DNA of 64,000 nt from Paractinoplanes ferrugineus (GTDB lineage Bacteria; Actinomycetota; Actinomycetes; Mycobacteriales; Micromonosporaceae), in the NCBI RefSeq assembly GCF_016862195.1, contig NZ_BOMM01000020.1:1-64000 (forward strand). Direction: 5' to 3'. How positions within the stretch are numbered: position 1 is the stretch's first letter; every line of letters starts with the position of its first letter. Shown here piece after piece: positions 45,836-54,921 of the stretch. The position numbers and the translations under genes are program-made. The notes under the pieces were generated by a model, which saw only the letters and a list, made by a program, of their open reading frames with translations, was not told where the DNA came from and did not search any database.

Positions 45836-45979
45836 CTGTGCCCGTACTCGAGTCTTGCAAAGTCTTGTCTCAATATTGCAATCCTGTGTCACGGACGTTA
45901 CGTTGCCCGTTATCCCCTTGATGTGGACGGAGCCCCGACCGGCCGCATCGCTTATCGCTTCGTCCGAAAGCGAGCAACC

Positions 45980-48900
45980 ATGTCCAGAAGAAGGCTCGGC
46001 GCCGCTCTCTGTGCCGCCGCCCTGCTCGGCACCACCCTGTTCGCCGCGTCCCCGGCCCAGGCCGCCGCGACCGGTGGCAGCGGCGCCACCCTGCCCTACG
46101 TCGAGGTGCAGGCGGAGAGCTCGGCCACGAACGGCACGCTCATCGGCCCGTCGGCGGCCTACAACACGCTCGCCGGCGAGGCGTCCTATCGCAAAGCGGT
46201 GACCCTGGCCGCCGGGCAGTACGTCGAGTTCACCACCCCGGTGGCGACCAACTCGATGGTGTTCCGCTACAGCATTCCCGACTCGGGCAGCGGCTCGGTC
46301 TACACGACGCCGATCAACTTCTCGATAAACGGCGCCGCGTCCTCGGCCTTCACCCTCACCAACGCCTACAGCTGGTACTACGGCAGCTATCCGTTCACCA
46401 ACCAGCCCGGCAGCAACCCGCACCACTTCTACGACGAGGCGCACCGGCTGCTCCCGTCGAGCTACCCGGCCGGCACGAAGTTCCGGCTCACCGCCACGTC
46501 GAGCACGACCGTCGACTTCGCCGACTTCGAATCGGTGGCGGGCGCGCTGTCCCAGCCGTCCGGCTCGGTCTCGATCACCGCCAAGGGCGCCGACCCGACC
46601 GGCGCGGCCGACGCCACCGCGGCGTTCAACTCGGCGATCCAGTCGGCCGGTGCCGGCGGCACGGTGTGGATCCCGGCCGGCACCTTCCGCGTCCCCGGTC
46701 ACATCGCGGTCAACAATGTGACGATCAAGGGCGCCGGCATGTGGCACTCGACGGTCGTCGGCGCCGCGCCCGGCTTCTACGGCAACGACGCGCCCAACCC
46801 CAGCACCGGGGTGCACCTCGCCGACTTCGCGATCTTCGGCGACGTCCAGGAGCGCAACGACTCGGCGCAGGTCAACGCGGTCGGCGGGGCGATGAGCAAC
46901 TCGACTGTCGACCGGTTGTGGATCGAGCACCTCAAGGTCGGCGCGTGGATGGACGGGCCGATGGACAACCTGGTCCTGTCCGGACTGCGCATCCGCGACG
47001 TCACGGCCGACGGGGTCAACTTCCACAAGGGCGTCACGAACTCCAAGGTCACCAACTCGGACCTGCGCAACACCGGTGACGACGGCCTGGCGACCTGGGC
47101 CGAGTCGGTGGCCGACGCGAACGACTCGTTCGATCACAACACGGTGCAATATCCCATCCTGGCCAACGGCATCGCGATCTACGGCGGTCACGACAACTTC
47201 GTCACCGACAACCGGGTGATCGACTCCGGCCTCACCCAGGGTGGCGGCATCCACGTGGCGCAGCGTTTCGCCAGCACCCCGCTGGGCCGCACCGACGTGC
47301 TGCGCAACACCATCATCCGGTCCGGTGGTCTCGACCCGAACTGGCAGTTCGGTGTCGGCGCGCTCTGGTTCGACGCCCGGGACGGCGCGATGACCGGCCT
47401 CACCAACGTCGACAACATCCTGATCCAGCAGAGCCCGTTCGAGGCGATCCAGTTCGTCTCCGGCTCGCAGATCTCGAACGTCAAGATCAATAACGCGACC
47501 ATCCAGAACACCGGATCGTACGTCGTCCAGGAGCAGGTCGGCGGCTCGGCGACGATCTCCGACAGCACCGCCACCGGCACCCTCGGGCCGGCCGCGAGCT
47601 ACAACTGCGGCGTCGGCTTCACGCTCACCGACGGCGGCGGCAACTCCGGCATCTTCGGCTCCACCGCCTGCACCCAGGTGACCGCCCCGACGTTCCCGCC
47701 CTACCTGCCGGACAACGGCGCCCTGATCTCGATCAGCCCGTCCACGCTCGGCTTCGGCTCGGTCGCGACCGGCTCGACGAGCGCCGCCCAGACCGTCACG
47801 GTCACCAACTCGGGCTCCGCCGCCGCGCCGGTCACGTCCGTGGCCACCAGTGGCGACTTCAGTCAGACCAACACCTGCGGCTCGTCCGTCGCGGCCGGCG
47901 GCTCCTGCACAGTGAGCGTCCGGTTCACCCCCGCCTCCGCGGGGGCCCGCGGCGGCAGCCTGACCGTCACCGCCGCCGGGACCACCAGCGGCGTGCCGCT
48001 CTCCGGCACCGGCGTCGCCCCCGGCCCGGTCCTGGCCGCCTCGCCGTCGTCCCTGTCGTTCGCCGGCACCACCGTCGGCGCCACCTCGGCCGCCCAGCCG
48101 GTGACCGTCACCAACACCGGCACCACCACCGCGACCATCTCCGGCGTGACCGCCTCCGGTGACTACGCGCAGACCAACAACTGCGCGTCGGTTGCGGCCG
48201 GTGCCTCCTGCACGGTCACCGTCACCTTCAAACCCACCACGTCGGGTACGCGAACCGGCAGCGTGACCGTCACCGGCAACGCCAACAACAGCCCGCTCGT
48301 GATCGCCCTGACCGGCGACGGCATCGGCTCGGCCACCAACCTCGCGGCCGGTCGTCCCGCCACCGCGAGCAGCCAGGTCAACACCACCCAGGCGGCGTCG
48401 ACGGCCACCGACGGCGCCGCCTCGACCTACTGGGAGAGCGACAACAGCGCGTTCCCGCAGTGGTTGCAGGCCGACCTGGGCGCCGCGTACGACATCGGCA
48501 AGGTGACCCTGAAGCTGCCGCCGGCCACGGCTTGGGCCGCCCGCACCCAGACACTGTCCGTGCAGACCAGCACGAACGGTTCCACCTTCGGCACCGCGGT
48601 CGGCTCGGCCACCTACCGGTTCGACCCGGCCACCGGCAACACGGCGTCGATCGCGGTGCCCGGCACCTCGGCCCGCTACGTCCGCGTCACCATCACCGCG
48701 AACTCGGGTTGGCCCGCCGGCCAGGTGTCCGAGCTCGAGGTCTACCCGAGTGGCGGCACCACCACCCCGGCCGCGGTCCTGTCGGCCGACCCGGCGTCGC
48801 TCACCTTCGGCAGCCAGAGTGTGAACACGACAAGCAGCGCCCGCTCGGTGACCGTCACCAACAGCGGTACCGCCGCCGCCACGTCCCTGGCCGCCTCGGT

Positions 48901-49492
48901 GTCCGGCGACTACGCCCAGTCCAACAACTGCGGTACCGCCCTGGCCGCCGGCGCCTCCTGCACGGTGACCGTCACGTTCCGCCCGACCGCCGCCGGCACC
49001 CGGACCGGCGGGGTCACCCTGACCGGCGGCGGGGCGAGCACCACCGTCGCCCTGACCGGCACCGGCGCGGGCACCACCAGCACGAACCTGGCCGCCGGCA
49101 GGCCGACGAGCGAGTCGAGTCACGCCGACGTCTACGGTTCGGGCAACGTCACCGACGCCGACCCGAACACCTACTGGGAGAGCGGCAACCACGCGTTCCC
49201 GCAGTGGGTGCAGGTCGACCTGGGCTCGGCGCAGAGTGCCGGCCGGGTGGTCCTGCAACTCCCGGCGGCGTGGGGTGATCGCACCGAGACGCTGTCGGTG
49301 CTGGGCAGCACCGACGGCTCCACCTGGAGCACGCTGAAGGCCTCGGCCGCCTACAACTTCACCCAGTCGGCCGGCAACACGGTGACGATCACCTTCACCG
49401 CGTCGACCCAGCGCTACTTCCGGCTGAACGTCACCGCCAACTCCGGCTGGCCGGCCGGCCAGATCTCCGGTTTCCAGGTCTGGAACAGCTGA
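45980..49492 (+). CDS. Secreted GH87-type alpha-1,3-glucanase (mycodextranase family), multidomain
   Basis: 1170 residues from ATG 45980. A signal peptide ends about residue 30 (SPAQAAA). An N-terminal beta-sandwich (about 35-190; LPYVEVQAES, SMVFRYSIPDSG) leads into a right-handed beta-helix (about 195-570; SITAKGADPTGAADATAAF, GTVWIPAGTFRVPG, VTIKGAGMWHS), matching GH87 alpha-1,3-glucanases. Ig-like ASH/choice-of-anchor domains follow at about 575-680, 680-784 and 930-1033. Discoidin (F5/8C) domains lie at about 784-930 and 1033-1170, each starting TNLAAGRP. It should hydrolyse alpha-1,3-glucan of fungal walls or bacterial exopolysaccharide outside the cell. The alternating Ig/discoidin tail comes from internal duplication. 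Confidence 0.87.
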   Translation: MSRRRLGAALCAAALLGTTLFAASPAQAAATGGSGATLPYVEVQAESSATNGTLIGPSAAYNTLAGEASYRKAVTLAAGQYVEFTTPVATNSMVFRYSIPDSGSGSVYTTPINFSINGAASSAFTLTNAYSWYYGSYPFTNQPGSNPHHFYDEAHRLLPSSYPAGTKFRLTATSSTTVDFADFESVAGALSQPSGSVSITAKGADPTGAADATAAFNSAIQSAGAGGTVWIPAGTFRVPGHIAVNNVTIKGAGMWHSTVVGAAPGFYGNDAPNPSTGVHLADFAIFGDVQERNDSAQVNAVGGAMSNSTVDRLWIEHLKVGAWMDGPMDNLVLSGLRIRDVTADGVNFHKGVTNSKVTNSDLRNTGDDGLATWAESVADANDSFDHNTVQYPILANGIAIYGGHDNFVTDNRVIDSGLTQGGGIHVAQRFASTPLGRTDVLRNTIIRSGGLDPNWQFGVGALWFDARDGAMTGLTNVDNILIQQSPFEAIQFVSGSQISNVKINNATIQNTGSYVVQEQVGGSATISDSTATGTLGPAASYNCGVGFTLTDGGGNSGIFGSTACTQVTAPTFPPYLPDNGALISISPSTLGFGSVATGSTSAAQTVTVTNSGSAAAPVTSVATSGDFSQTNTCGSSVAAGGSCTVSVRFTPASAGARGGSLTVTAAGTTSGVPLSGTGVAPGPVLAASPSSLSFAGTTVGATSAAQPVTVTNTGTTTATISGVTASGDYAQTNNCASVAAGASCTVTVTFKPTTSGTRTGSVTVTGNANNSPLVIALTGDGIGSATNLAAGRPATASSQVNTTQAASTATDGAASTYWESDNSAFPQWLQADLGAAYDIGKVTLKLPPATAWAARTQTLSVQTSTNGSTFGTAVGSATYRFDPATGNTASIAVPGTSARYVRVTITANSGWPAGQVSELEVYPSGGTTTPAAVLSADPASLTFGSQSVNTTSSARSVTVTNSGTAAATSLAASVSGDYAQSNNCGTALAAGASCTVTVTFRPTAAGTRTGGVTLTGGGASTTVALTGTGAGTTSTNLAAGRPTSESSHADVYGSGNVTDADPNTYWESGNHAFPQWVQVDLGSAQSAGRVVLQLPAAWGDRTETLSVLGSTDGSTWSTLKASAAYNFTQSAGNTVTITFTASTQRYFRLNVTANSGWPAGQISGFQVWNS

Positions 49493-49560
49493 CCGCCCGG
49501 CGCCCGGGGCCGGTTGCGCCCCGGGCGCCGGCCCGCGTGCGGCGGCAATCCGGTTCGCGG

Positions 49561-50538
49561 TCAGGCGAGCAGGCCGGCGGGGCGCCCGAGGTCCGGCAGC
49601 GGGGCGTCCCGGCGCAGCAGGCCGATCTCGATCATCTCGGCCCACAGCGCGGCCGGTGGGGGCGGGCCGAAGGCCAGGGCGGCGTTTCGGCTCACCTCGT
49701 GCGGGCCCTGTGCACCGACCACCGTGGTGCGGACGGCCGGGTGGGCCCCGGCGAAGTGCAGGGCGGCGGCGGGCAGGGTCGAGCCGTGGCGCTCGCAGAC
49801 GGCCGCCATGGCCGAGGCGCGGGCCACCAGTGCCTCCGGAGCCTTCTCGTAGTCGTAGCGCAGACCCGCGTGCGGCCGGTCCTCGGCGAGCAGACCGCCG
49901 TTGAACACGGCCGCGTTGAGCACCGCGACGTCCCGCTCGGCACACAGCGGCAGGAGCGTGCCGAGGGCCGACTGCTGGAGCAGCGAGTAGCGCCCGGCGA
50001 CCATCGCGACGTCGAGGTCGGTGTCGGTGACGAACCGGCAGGCGATCTCCAGGTCGCCGGTGCCGATGCCGATCTCGCTGAGCACGCCCTCGGCGCGCAG
50101 CGCGTGCAGGGCCGGGTAGGCCTGGTCGAGGGCGTCCGCCGGGTGTTTCTCGGGCTCGTGGATCAGGACCATGTCGACCCGGTCCAGGCCGAGCCGGTCC
50201 AGGCTGTCGTCCAGCGAGCGGCGGACGCCGTCGGCGGTGAGGTCCCAGATCCGCCGGTGGGTGGCCGGCACGTCGAACAGGTCCTCGTCCCGGCCGGTCG
50301 CGGCGGGCGTCGGCACCAGCAACCGGCCCACCTTGGTGCTCACCCGGTAGTCGGCTCGTGGTCGCCGGCGCAGCGCCGCACCGAGCCGGCGCTCGGAAAG
50401 CCCGAGCCCGTAATGCGGCGCGGTGTCGAAATAACGGATACCGGCGTCCCAGGCGGCATCGACGGTCGCCGCCGCCCCGTCGTCATCGATGGCGCGATAG
50501 AGGTTACCGATGGGCGCGCAGCCCAGCCCGAGTCTCAT
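49561..50538 (-). CDS. Aldo/keto reductase
   Basis: 325 residues from ATG 50538 (MRLGLGCAPIGN). AKR landmarks are present: GIRYFDTAPHYGLGLSE with the catalytic Tyr and Asp, RVSTKVG with the Lys, and DMVLIHEP with the His. The (beta/alpha)8 barrel should reduce or oxidise a sugar or pyridoxal-type carbonyl with NADP(H). It resembles the D-threo-aldose 1-dehydrogenase branch. The gene is monocistronic. Confidence 0.92.
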   Translation of the reverse strand: MRLGLGCAPIGNLYRAIDDDGAAATVDAAWDAGIRYFDTAPHYGLGLSERRLGAALRRRPRADYRVSTKVGRLLVPTPAATGRDEDLFDVPATHRRIWDLTADGVRRSLDDSLDRLGLDRVDMVLIHEPEKHPADALDQAYPALHALRAEGVLSEIGIGTGDLEIACRFVTDTDLDVAMVAGRYSLLQQSALGTLLPLCAERDVAVLNAAVFNGGLLAEDRPHAGLRYDYEKAPEALVARASAMAAVCERHGSTLPAAALHFAGAHPAVRTTVVGAQGPHEVSRNAALAFGPPPPAALWAEMIEIGLLRRDAPLPDLGRPAGLLA

Positions 50539-50646
50539 GATCGGCGCTTTTACCCGGCGTACGCCGATTACAACGTCGGACCCAGGCATTGGTCGCTGCC
50601 GGCCGGTCTGAGGGCCGCGTCACAACGGCGGGTCGGGCTGTCACGA

Positions 50647-52017
50647 ATGGACGCGCCGAACGGTCCTGATCGCATGACCCAGCATCGTGTCGTGGTCGTC
50701 GGCGCCGGCTTCGGTGGGCTTTTCGCCACCCGGGCGCTGCGTCGCGTGCCCGCCCAGGTGACCCTGATCAACCCGACCACCTACCACCTCTTCGAGCCGC
50801 TGCTCTATCAGGTCGCGACCGGCATTCTCTCCGAGGGCGAGGTCGCCCCGCCGATCCGGGAGATCTTCCGGGCCCGCCGGAACCTCGACATCCAGCTCGG
50901 CTGGGTCACCGACGTGCGACCCGACGTCAAAGAGGTGATCGCGACCGGTCTCGACGGAAAGGAACGGCGAGTTCCGTACGATTCGCTGATCGTCGCGGCG
51001 GGCGCGCAGAACTCGTATTTCGGCAACGACGGCTTCGCCGAGCACGCCCCGTCGCTGAAGAGCATCGACGACGCGCTCGAGGTCCGGGGGCGCATCTTCC
51101 ACGCGTTCGAGATGGCCGAACTGGCCGACGATCCCGTCGAACGGCGACGATGGCTGACGTTCGCGATCGTCGGTGCCGGGCCGACCGGTGTCGAATTGGC
51201 CGGACAGATCGCCGAGTTGGCCCAGCGGGCCCTGAAAGGTCAGTACCGCCATTTGCCGGAGACCCGCGTCGTGCTGCTCGACGCGGTCGACCGGGTGCTG
51301 CCCGCGTTCGACCATCAGCTGTCGGAGAAGGCGAGCAGAACCCTGGCCAAGCTCAAGATCGACGTACGCCTGGGGACGCGTGTCGTCGACGTCGACCGGA
51401 CGGGTGTCACCTTTGCCGGCGGCGAGCGCCTGGACGCGTACACCAAGATCTGGGCCGCCGGGGTGATGGCCCCCGGCCTGGCCGGGCGGCTGGCCGAAGC
51501 GACCGGCGCGCGCACCGACCGGGCCGGCCGCATCGTGGTCGAGCCCGACCTGACGGTGCCCGGTCATCCGGAGATCTTCGTGGTCGGCGACATGGCCGCG
51601 CAGAACCTGCCGGGCGTGGCCCAGGTGGCGATGCAGGGCGGCCGGCACGCCGCGCGAGTGATCGCGGGCCGGCTGACCGGCAAGCCGGTGGCCGCGCCGT
51701 TCAAGTATTTCGACAAGGGCAACATGGCGACGATCTCACGGTTCTCGGCCGTCGCGAACGTCGGCCAGCTGCACCTGTCCGGTCTGCTCGGCTGGCTGAG
51801 CTGGCTCGGCGTGCACCTGTTCTATCTGATCGGTTTCAAGAACAAGGTGAGCACGCTGATGCACTGGACCGTCAGTTTCCTGGGGCGAGGGCGTTCCGAG
51901 CGGATCGCCACGACTCAGCAGATCAACGCCCGGAACGCCTTGCACCATCTATCGGCGGACGACCAGCACCGGGCAGTCGGCGTGGTGCAGCAGCTGCAGA
52001 ACGGTCGATCCGAGTAG
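50647..52017 (+). CDS. ndh: Type II NADH dehydrogenase (NDH-2)
   Basis: 456 residues from ATG 50647; ATG 50674 (MTQHRVVVVGAG) is an alternative. Two Rossmann dinucleotide folds: FAD site VVVVGAGFGGLFA and NADH site FAIVGAGPTGVELAGQ near residue 180. PTTYHLFEPLLYQVATG and VVGDMAAQ are typical of NDH-2, and a C-terminal hydrophobic stretch (LLGWLSWLGVHLFYLI) anchors it to the membrane. It transfers electrons from NADH to menaquinone without pumping protons. The last 69 bp overlap the convergent Usp gene. Confidence 0.92.
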   Translation: MDAPNGPDRMTQHRVVVVGAGFGGLFATRALRRVPAQVTLINPTTYHLFEPLLYQVATGILSEGEVAPPIREIFRARRNLDIQLGWVTDVRPDVKEVIATGLDGKERRVPYDSLIVAAGAQNSYFGNDGFAEHAPSLKSIDDALEVRGRIFHAFEMAELADDPVERRRWLTFAIVGAGPTGVELAGQIAELAQRALKGQYRHLPETRVVLLDAVDRVLPAFDHQLSEKASRTLAKLKIDVRLGTRVVDVDRTGVTFAGGERLDAYTKIWAAGVMAPGLAGRLAEATGARTDRAGRIVVEPDLTVPGHPEIFVVGDMAAQNLPGVAQVAMQGGRHAARVIAGRLTGKPVAAPFKYFDKGNMATISRFSAVANVGQLHLSGLLGWLSWLGVHLFYLIGFKNKVSTLMHWTVSFLGRGRSERIATTQQINARNALHHLSADDQHRAVGVVQQLQNGRSE

Positions 52018-52761
52018 GGCCGCGGCGAGACTGCCGTGGCCGTGACTGCCCACCACGGTCAGCGCGGCGTGCCGGGTGGCCTCCACCAGCGCCGCCGCCG
52101 CGCCCTCCCGGGTGAGCACGGTGGCCACATGGACCTGCGGATACCTGGCCCGGTACGGAGCGAGCCGGGTCTCGAGGCGCTCGCCCGCGTCCTGGTCGTC
52201 GGCGAGGTAGGCGCGCACCACGAGGAGGGTCGTGTCCCGGTCGGCCGCCGCCGCGAACGCGGTCGGCAGCACCTGATCGGCCGCGGGGGAGTCGTCCACC
52301 CCGGCCACCACGGCGCCGTCACCGGGCGCGCCGTGACCGTCCGGGCCGGCCCGGACCACCGCGACCGGGCACGGCGCGTGCATGGCCATCCGCTGACTGA
52401 CCGAGCCCAGCAGCATGCCGGCGAATCCGCCCCGGCCCCGGCTGCCGAGCACCAGCAGTTCGGCCCCGTCGGCCGCCTCGAGCAGCCGGGGGACGGCCGG
52501 ACCGGGCCGGATGTCGGTCTCGATGTGCAGATCCGGCACCACGTCCCGGGCCCGGTCCCGGGCGTCCGCCACTACTCCCCGGGCCAGCGACTCGGCGACG
52601 TCCAGGTGTTCGGCGCCGATGTCGAAGCGGGACTCGAGCCAGTCACTGTCGTAGGCGTACACGATCCGCAGGCTCGCCCGGCGCCGCCGGGCCTCCGCCG
52701 CCGCCCACCGGACCGCGACGCCCGCCGTTTCGGTGCCGTCGGTCGCGACCACCACGCTCAT
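51949..52761 (-). CDS. Tandem universal stress protein
   Basis: 270 residues with two Usp domains (about 1-140 and 145-270). Each ends in the ATP-binding G-x2-G-x9-G-S/T pattern: GSRGRGGFAGMLLGSVS and GSHGHGSLAAALLGST. Such proteins bind ATP and are induced by hypoxia or starvation in actinobacteria. Its ATG overlaps the flavodoxin stop by 4 bp, so the two are translated together. Confidence 0.92.
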   Translation of the reverse strand: MSVVVATDGTETAGVAVRWAAAEARRRRASLRIVYAYDSDWLESRFDIGAEHLDVAESLARGVVADARDRARDVVPDLHIETDIRPGPAVPRLLEAADGAELLVLGSRGRGGFAGMLLGSVSQRMAMHAPCPVAVVRAGPDGHGAPGDGAVVAGVDDSPAADQVLPTAFAAAADRDTTLLVVRAYLADDQDAGERLETRLAPYRARYPQVHVATVLTREGAAAALVEATRHAALTVVGSHGHGSLAAALLGSTVLQLLHHADCPVLVVRR

Positions 52762-53246
52762 CTCGCCGCCACCCCCAGCAGGCCGGTCGCCCAGCTGCGG
52801 GCCCGGTCCTGCTCGCCGTCGAGCAGGGGGCCGGTCATGCCGCTGACCCGGAAGTCGGCGGGCGGCGACACCAGCCGGCAGCCCAGCCGGTGCAACCGCG
52901 TGCCGGCCTTGCGCGCCGCCGAGCCGGACAGCGGCTTGTCCATCCGGCTGCCGAACGCGGCCGCCGCCAGCCCGGTGAGCGGTCCGCGGGTGTCGAGGTA
53001 TTCGCGTAGGCCGACACCGCCGGGCGGGGCGCCCAGCCGGGCCGCCTCGGCCCGGCTGGCGGGCCGGCTGAGCCCGAACGCGTGGGTCGGCGCACCCACG
53101 ACGAGCAGGTCGAAGCCGTCGATCGCCGGTTCCGTGGAGACCTCGGCCAGGCTCACCTCGGCGCTCGCGGACAGCCCGTCGGCAATCGCCCGCGCGAGTT
53201 TCCCGGTGTTGCCGAACATCGATTCGTAGACGACCAGCGCTCTCAT
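52758..53246 (-). CDS. Flavodoxin-domain protein
   Basis: 162 residues. The N-terminus ALVVYESMFGNTGKLARAIA contains the FMN phosphate-binding loop (T/S-x-T-G-x-T-like) and VVGAPTHAFG is the second flavin loop. It should carry FMN and act in electron transfer or as a flavoprotein partner. It is the first gene of a two-gene unit with Usp, opposite to the NADH dehydrogenase, so a shared redox-stress role is plausible (inference). Confidence 0.9.
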   Translation of the reverse strand: MRALVVYESMFGNTGKLARAIADGLSASAEVSLAEVSTEPAIDGFDLLVVGAPTHAFGLSRPASRAEAARLGAPPGGVGLREYLDTRGPLTGLAAAAFGSRMDKPLSGSAARKAGTRLHRLGCRLVSPPADFRVSGMTGPLLDGEQDRARSWATGLLGVAAR

Positions 53247-53357
53247 TGTCGGCCTCCTCGACGTCCACTCTGGCTCCGCCCGGCGCGCCCGGTCAGGGCC
53301 GATCGGCCCTCGGCGGTGGGACCTGTGTTGCCCTCAGGTTTTCGGCGGGTTACCTTC

Positions 53358-53371
53358 TGGGAGCGCTCCCA
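53358..53371. promoter_or_regulatory. CebR-type operator upstream of the cellulase gene
   Basis: TGGGAGCGCTCCCA, a perfect 14-bp palindrome, matches the known CebR/CelR box of streptomycetes and Thermobifida. It lies 39 bp before the GH6 start. Derepression by cellobiose is the established mode for this LacI-family system. The cebR gene itself is outside the window. Confidence 0.9.
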
Positions 53372-53409
53372 TCGACGGATGTCTTTCCCCTCTCCGGAAG
53401 GAAGCCCCC

Positions 53410-54792
53410 GTGTCCTCCTCATCCCCCCTCCGCCGGCGGCTGACCACCGCCGGCCTCGCGGCCGTCTGCGCCACCGCGGCGGCCGGCGTCTGGCTCGCTG
53501 CCGGCGGCACCGCCTCGGCCGGCACGGTCAGCGGCGCCCTCTACCGCGACCCCGACACCGCCGTCGCCCGCTGGGTCTCGGCCAACCCCAACGATTCGCG
53601 TACGGCAGTGATCCGCGACAAGATCGCCAGCCAACCGGCGTCCCGCTGGCTGTCGAACTTCAACGTCTCCACCGTCCAGGCGGAGGTGAGCGGTTACGTC
53701 GGCGCGGCCAACGCGGCCGGCCGGATCCCGCAGCTCACCCTCTACGGCATCCCCAACCGGGACTGCGGTGGCGCCAGCGCGGGTGGTGCCCCCGACCTCA
53801 ACACCTACCAGTCGTGGGTCAGCAACATCGCCCGCGGCCTCGGCAACCAGACCGTGCTGATCCTGCTCGAGCCCGACTCGATCGCCCTGCAGACCTGCCT
53901 GAGCAGCGGCGAGGTCCAGGCCCGGGACAACGCGCTGCGCACCGCCACCCAGACGTTGAAGGCCGGCAACCCGAACGCCAAGGTCTACCTCGACGCCGGT
54001 CACTCGACCTGGAACTCCGCCAACGAGCAGGCCTCGCGGCTGATCGCGGCCGGCATCACCAGCGCCGACGGCTTCTACTCGAACGTCTCGAACTTCAACT
54101 CGACCGCCAGTGAGGCCGCGTTCGGCCGGTCGCTCATCTCGGCGCTGAACAGCCGCGGTGCCTCCGGCAAGCGTCAGGTGATCGACACCAGCCGCAACGG
54201 CGGAGCGTCCGGCGACTGGTGCGGCGACGACAACACCGACCGTCGCATCGGCGCCTACCCGACGACCGCCACCAACGATGCCAACATCGACGCCTACATC
54301 TGGGTGAAGCCCCCGGGCGAGGCCGACGGTTGCAAGTACGCCGCCGGTTCCTTCCAGCCCGACCTGGCCTACAGCCTGGCGTCCTCCGCCCCGAACCCGC
54401 CGGTGACGACGCCTCCCACCACCGCCCCGACCACGCCCCCCACCACCGCGCCGACCACGGCCCCGACCACCGCGCCCACCAGCGCCCCGCCGGCCGGCGC
54501 CGGTTGCTCGGCGAGTTACCAGACCACCGGCTCGTGGTCCGGCGGCTTCCAGGGCGACGTCACCATCAAGGCCGGCAGCAGCGCCATCACCGGCTGGACG
54601 GTCACCTGGACGCTGGCCGGCGGCCAGTCGATCACCCAGGCCTGGAACGGCGAACTGACCACCTCCGGCTCCACCGCCACCGCCCGCAACGTCTCCTGGA
54701 ACGGCGCCCTGCCGGCCGGCGGAACCACCCAGTTCGGCTTCCTCGCCAACGGCACCGCCTCCACCCCCACCATCACCTGCACCGCTCGCTGA
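53410..54792 (+). CDS. Secreted GH6 cellulase with CBM2
   Basis: 460 residues from GTG (GGAAGGAAG six bases upstream). A signal peptide ends about residue 38. The GH6 catalytic domain (39-325) has LYRDPDT, GIPNRDCGG and LLEPDSIAL with the catalytic acid Asp156; DAGHSTW and IDTSRNGG follow as expected. A Pro/Thr linker (about 328-358) leads to a CBM2 (359-460, Cys at both ends: CSASYQTTGSW and TITCTAR). It cleaves beta-1,4-glucan from chain ends or internally; the loops that tell exo from endo cannot be judged by eye. Control by the CebR box just upstream is expected. Confidence 0.95.
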   Translation: MSSSSPLRRRLTTAGLAAVCATAAAGVWLAAGGTASAGTVSGALYRDPDTAVARWVSANPNDSRTAVIRDKIASQPASRWLSNFNVSTVQAEVSGYVGAANAAGRIPQLTLYGIPNRDCGGASAGGAPDLNTYQSWVSNIARGLGNQTVLILLEPDSIALQTCLSSGEVQARDNALRTATQTLKAGNPNAKVYLDAGHSTWNSANEQASRLIAAGITSADGFYSNVSNFNSTASEAAFGRSLISALNSRGASGKRQVIDTSRNGGASGDWCGDDNTDRRIGAYPTTATNDANIDAYIWVKPPGEADGCKYAAGSFQPDLAYSLASSAPNPPVTTPPTTAPTTPPTTAPTTAPTTAPTSAPPAGAGCSASYQTTGSWSGGFQGDVTIKAGSSAITGWTVTWTLAGGQSITQAWNGELTTSGSTATARNVSWNGALPAGGTTQFGFLANGTASTPTITCTAR

Positions 54793-54798
54793 TCGGCT

Positions 54799-54826
54799 CC
54801 GGGCCCGGCCACCAGGCCGGGCCCGG
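54799..54826. terminator. GC hairpin after the cellulase
   Basis: Perfect 12-bp arms (54799-54810 and 54815-54826) with a 4-nt loop, directly after the stop. No T-tract. Confidence 0.7.
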
Positions 54827-54830
54827 CCCC

Positions 54831-54860
54831 TGATCCGGTGCCGCCTGATCCGGTGCCGCC
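54831..54860. repeat. Two tandem 15-bp repeats
   Basis: tgatccggtgccgcc occurs twice in a row at 54831-54845 and 54846-54860, followed by a third partial copy (tgacccggg). No function is apparent. Confidence 0.6.
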
Positions 54861-54921
54861 TGACCCGGGCCGAATCCGCTCATGGCTGTCCGTTCGCGCA
54901 CCTTCCCACCGTCGAGGCGCG

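Noticed and set aside
54400..54490. Short tandem repeats suggesting a CRISPR-like or satellite array
   Set aside because: They encode the Pro/Thr linker of the cellulase and vary as codon repeats; there are no unique spacers.
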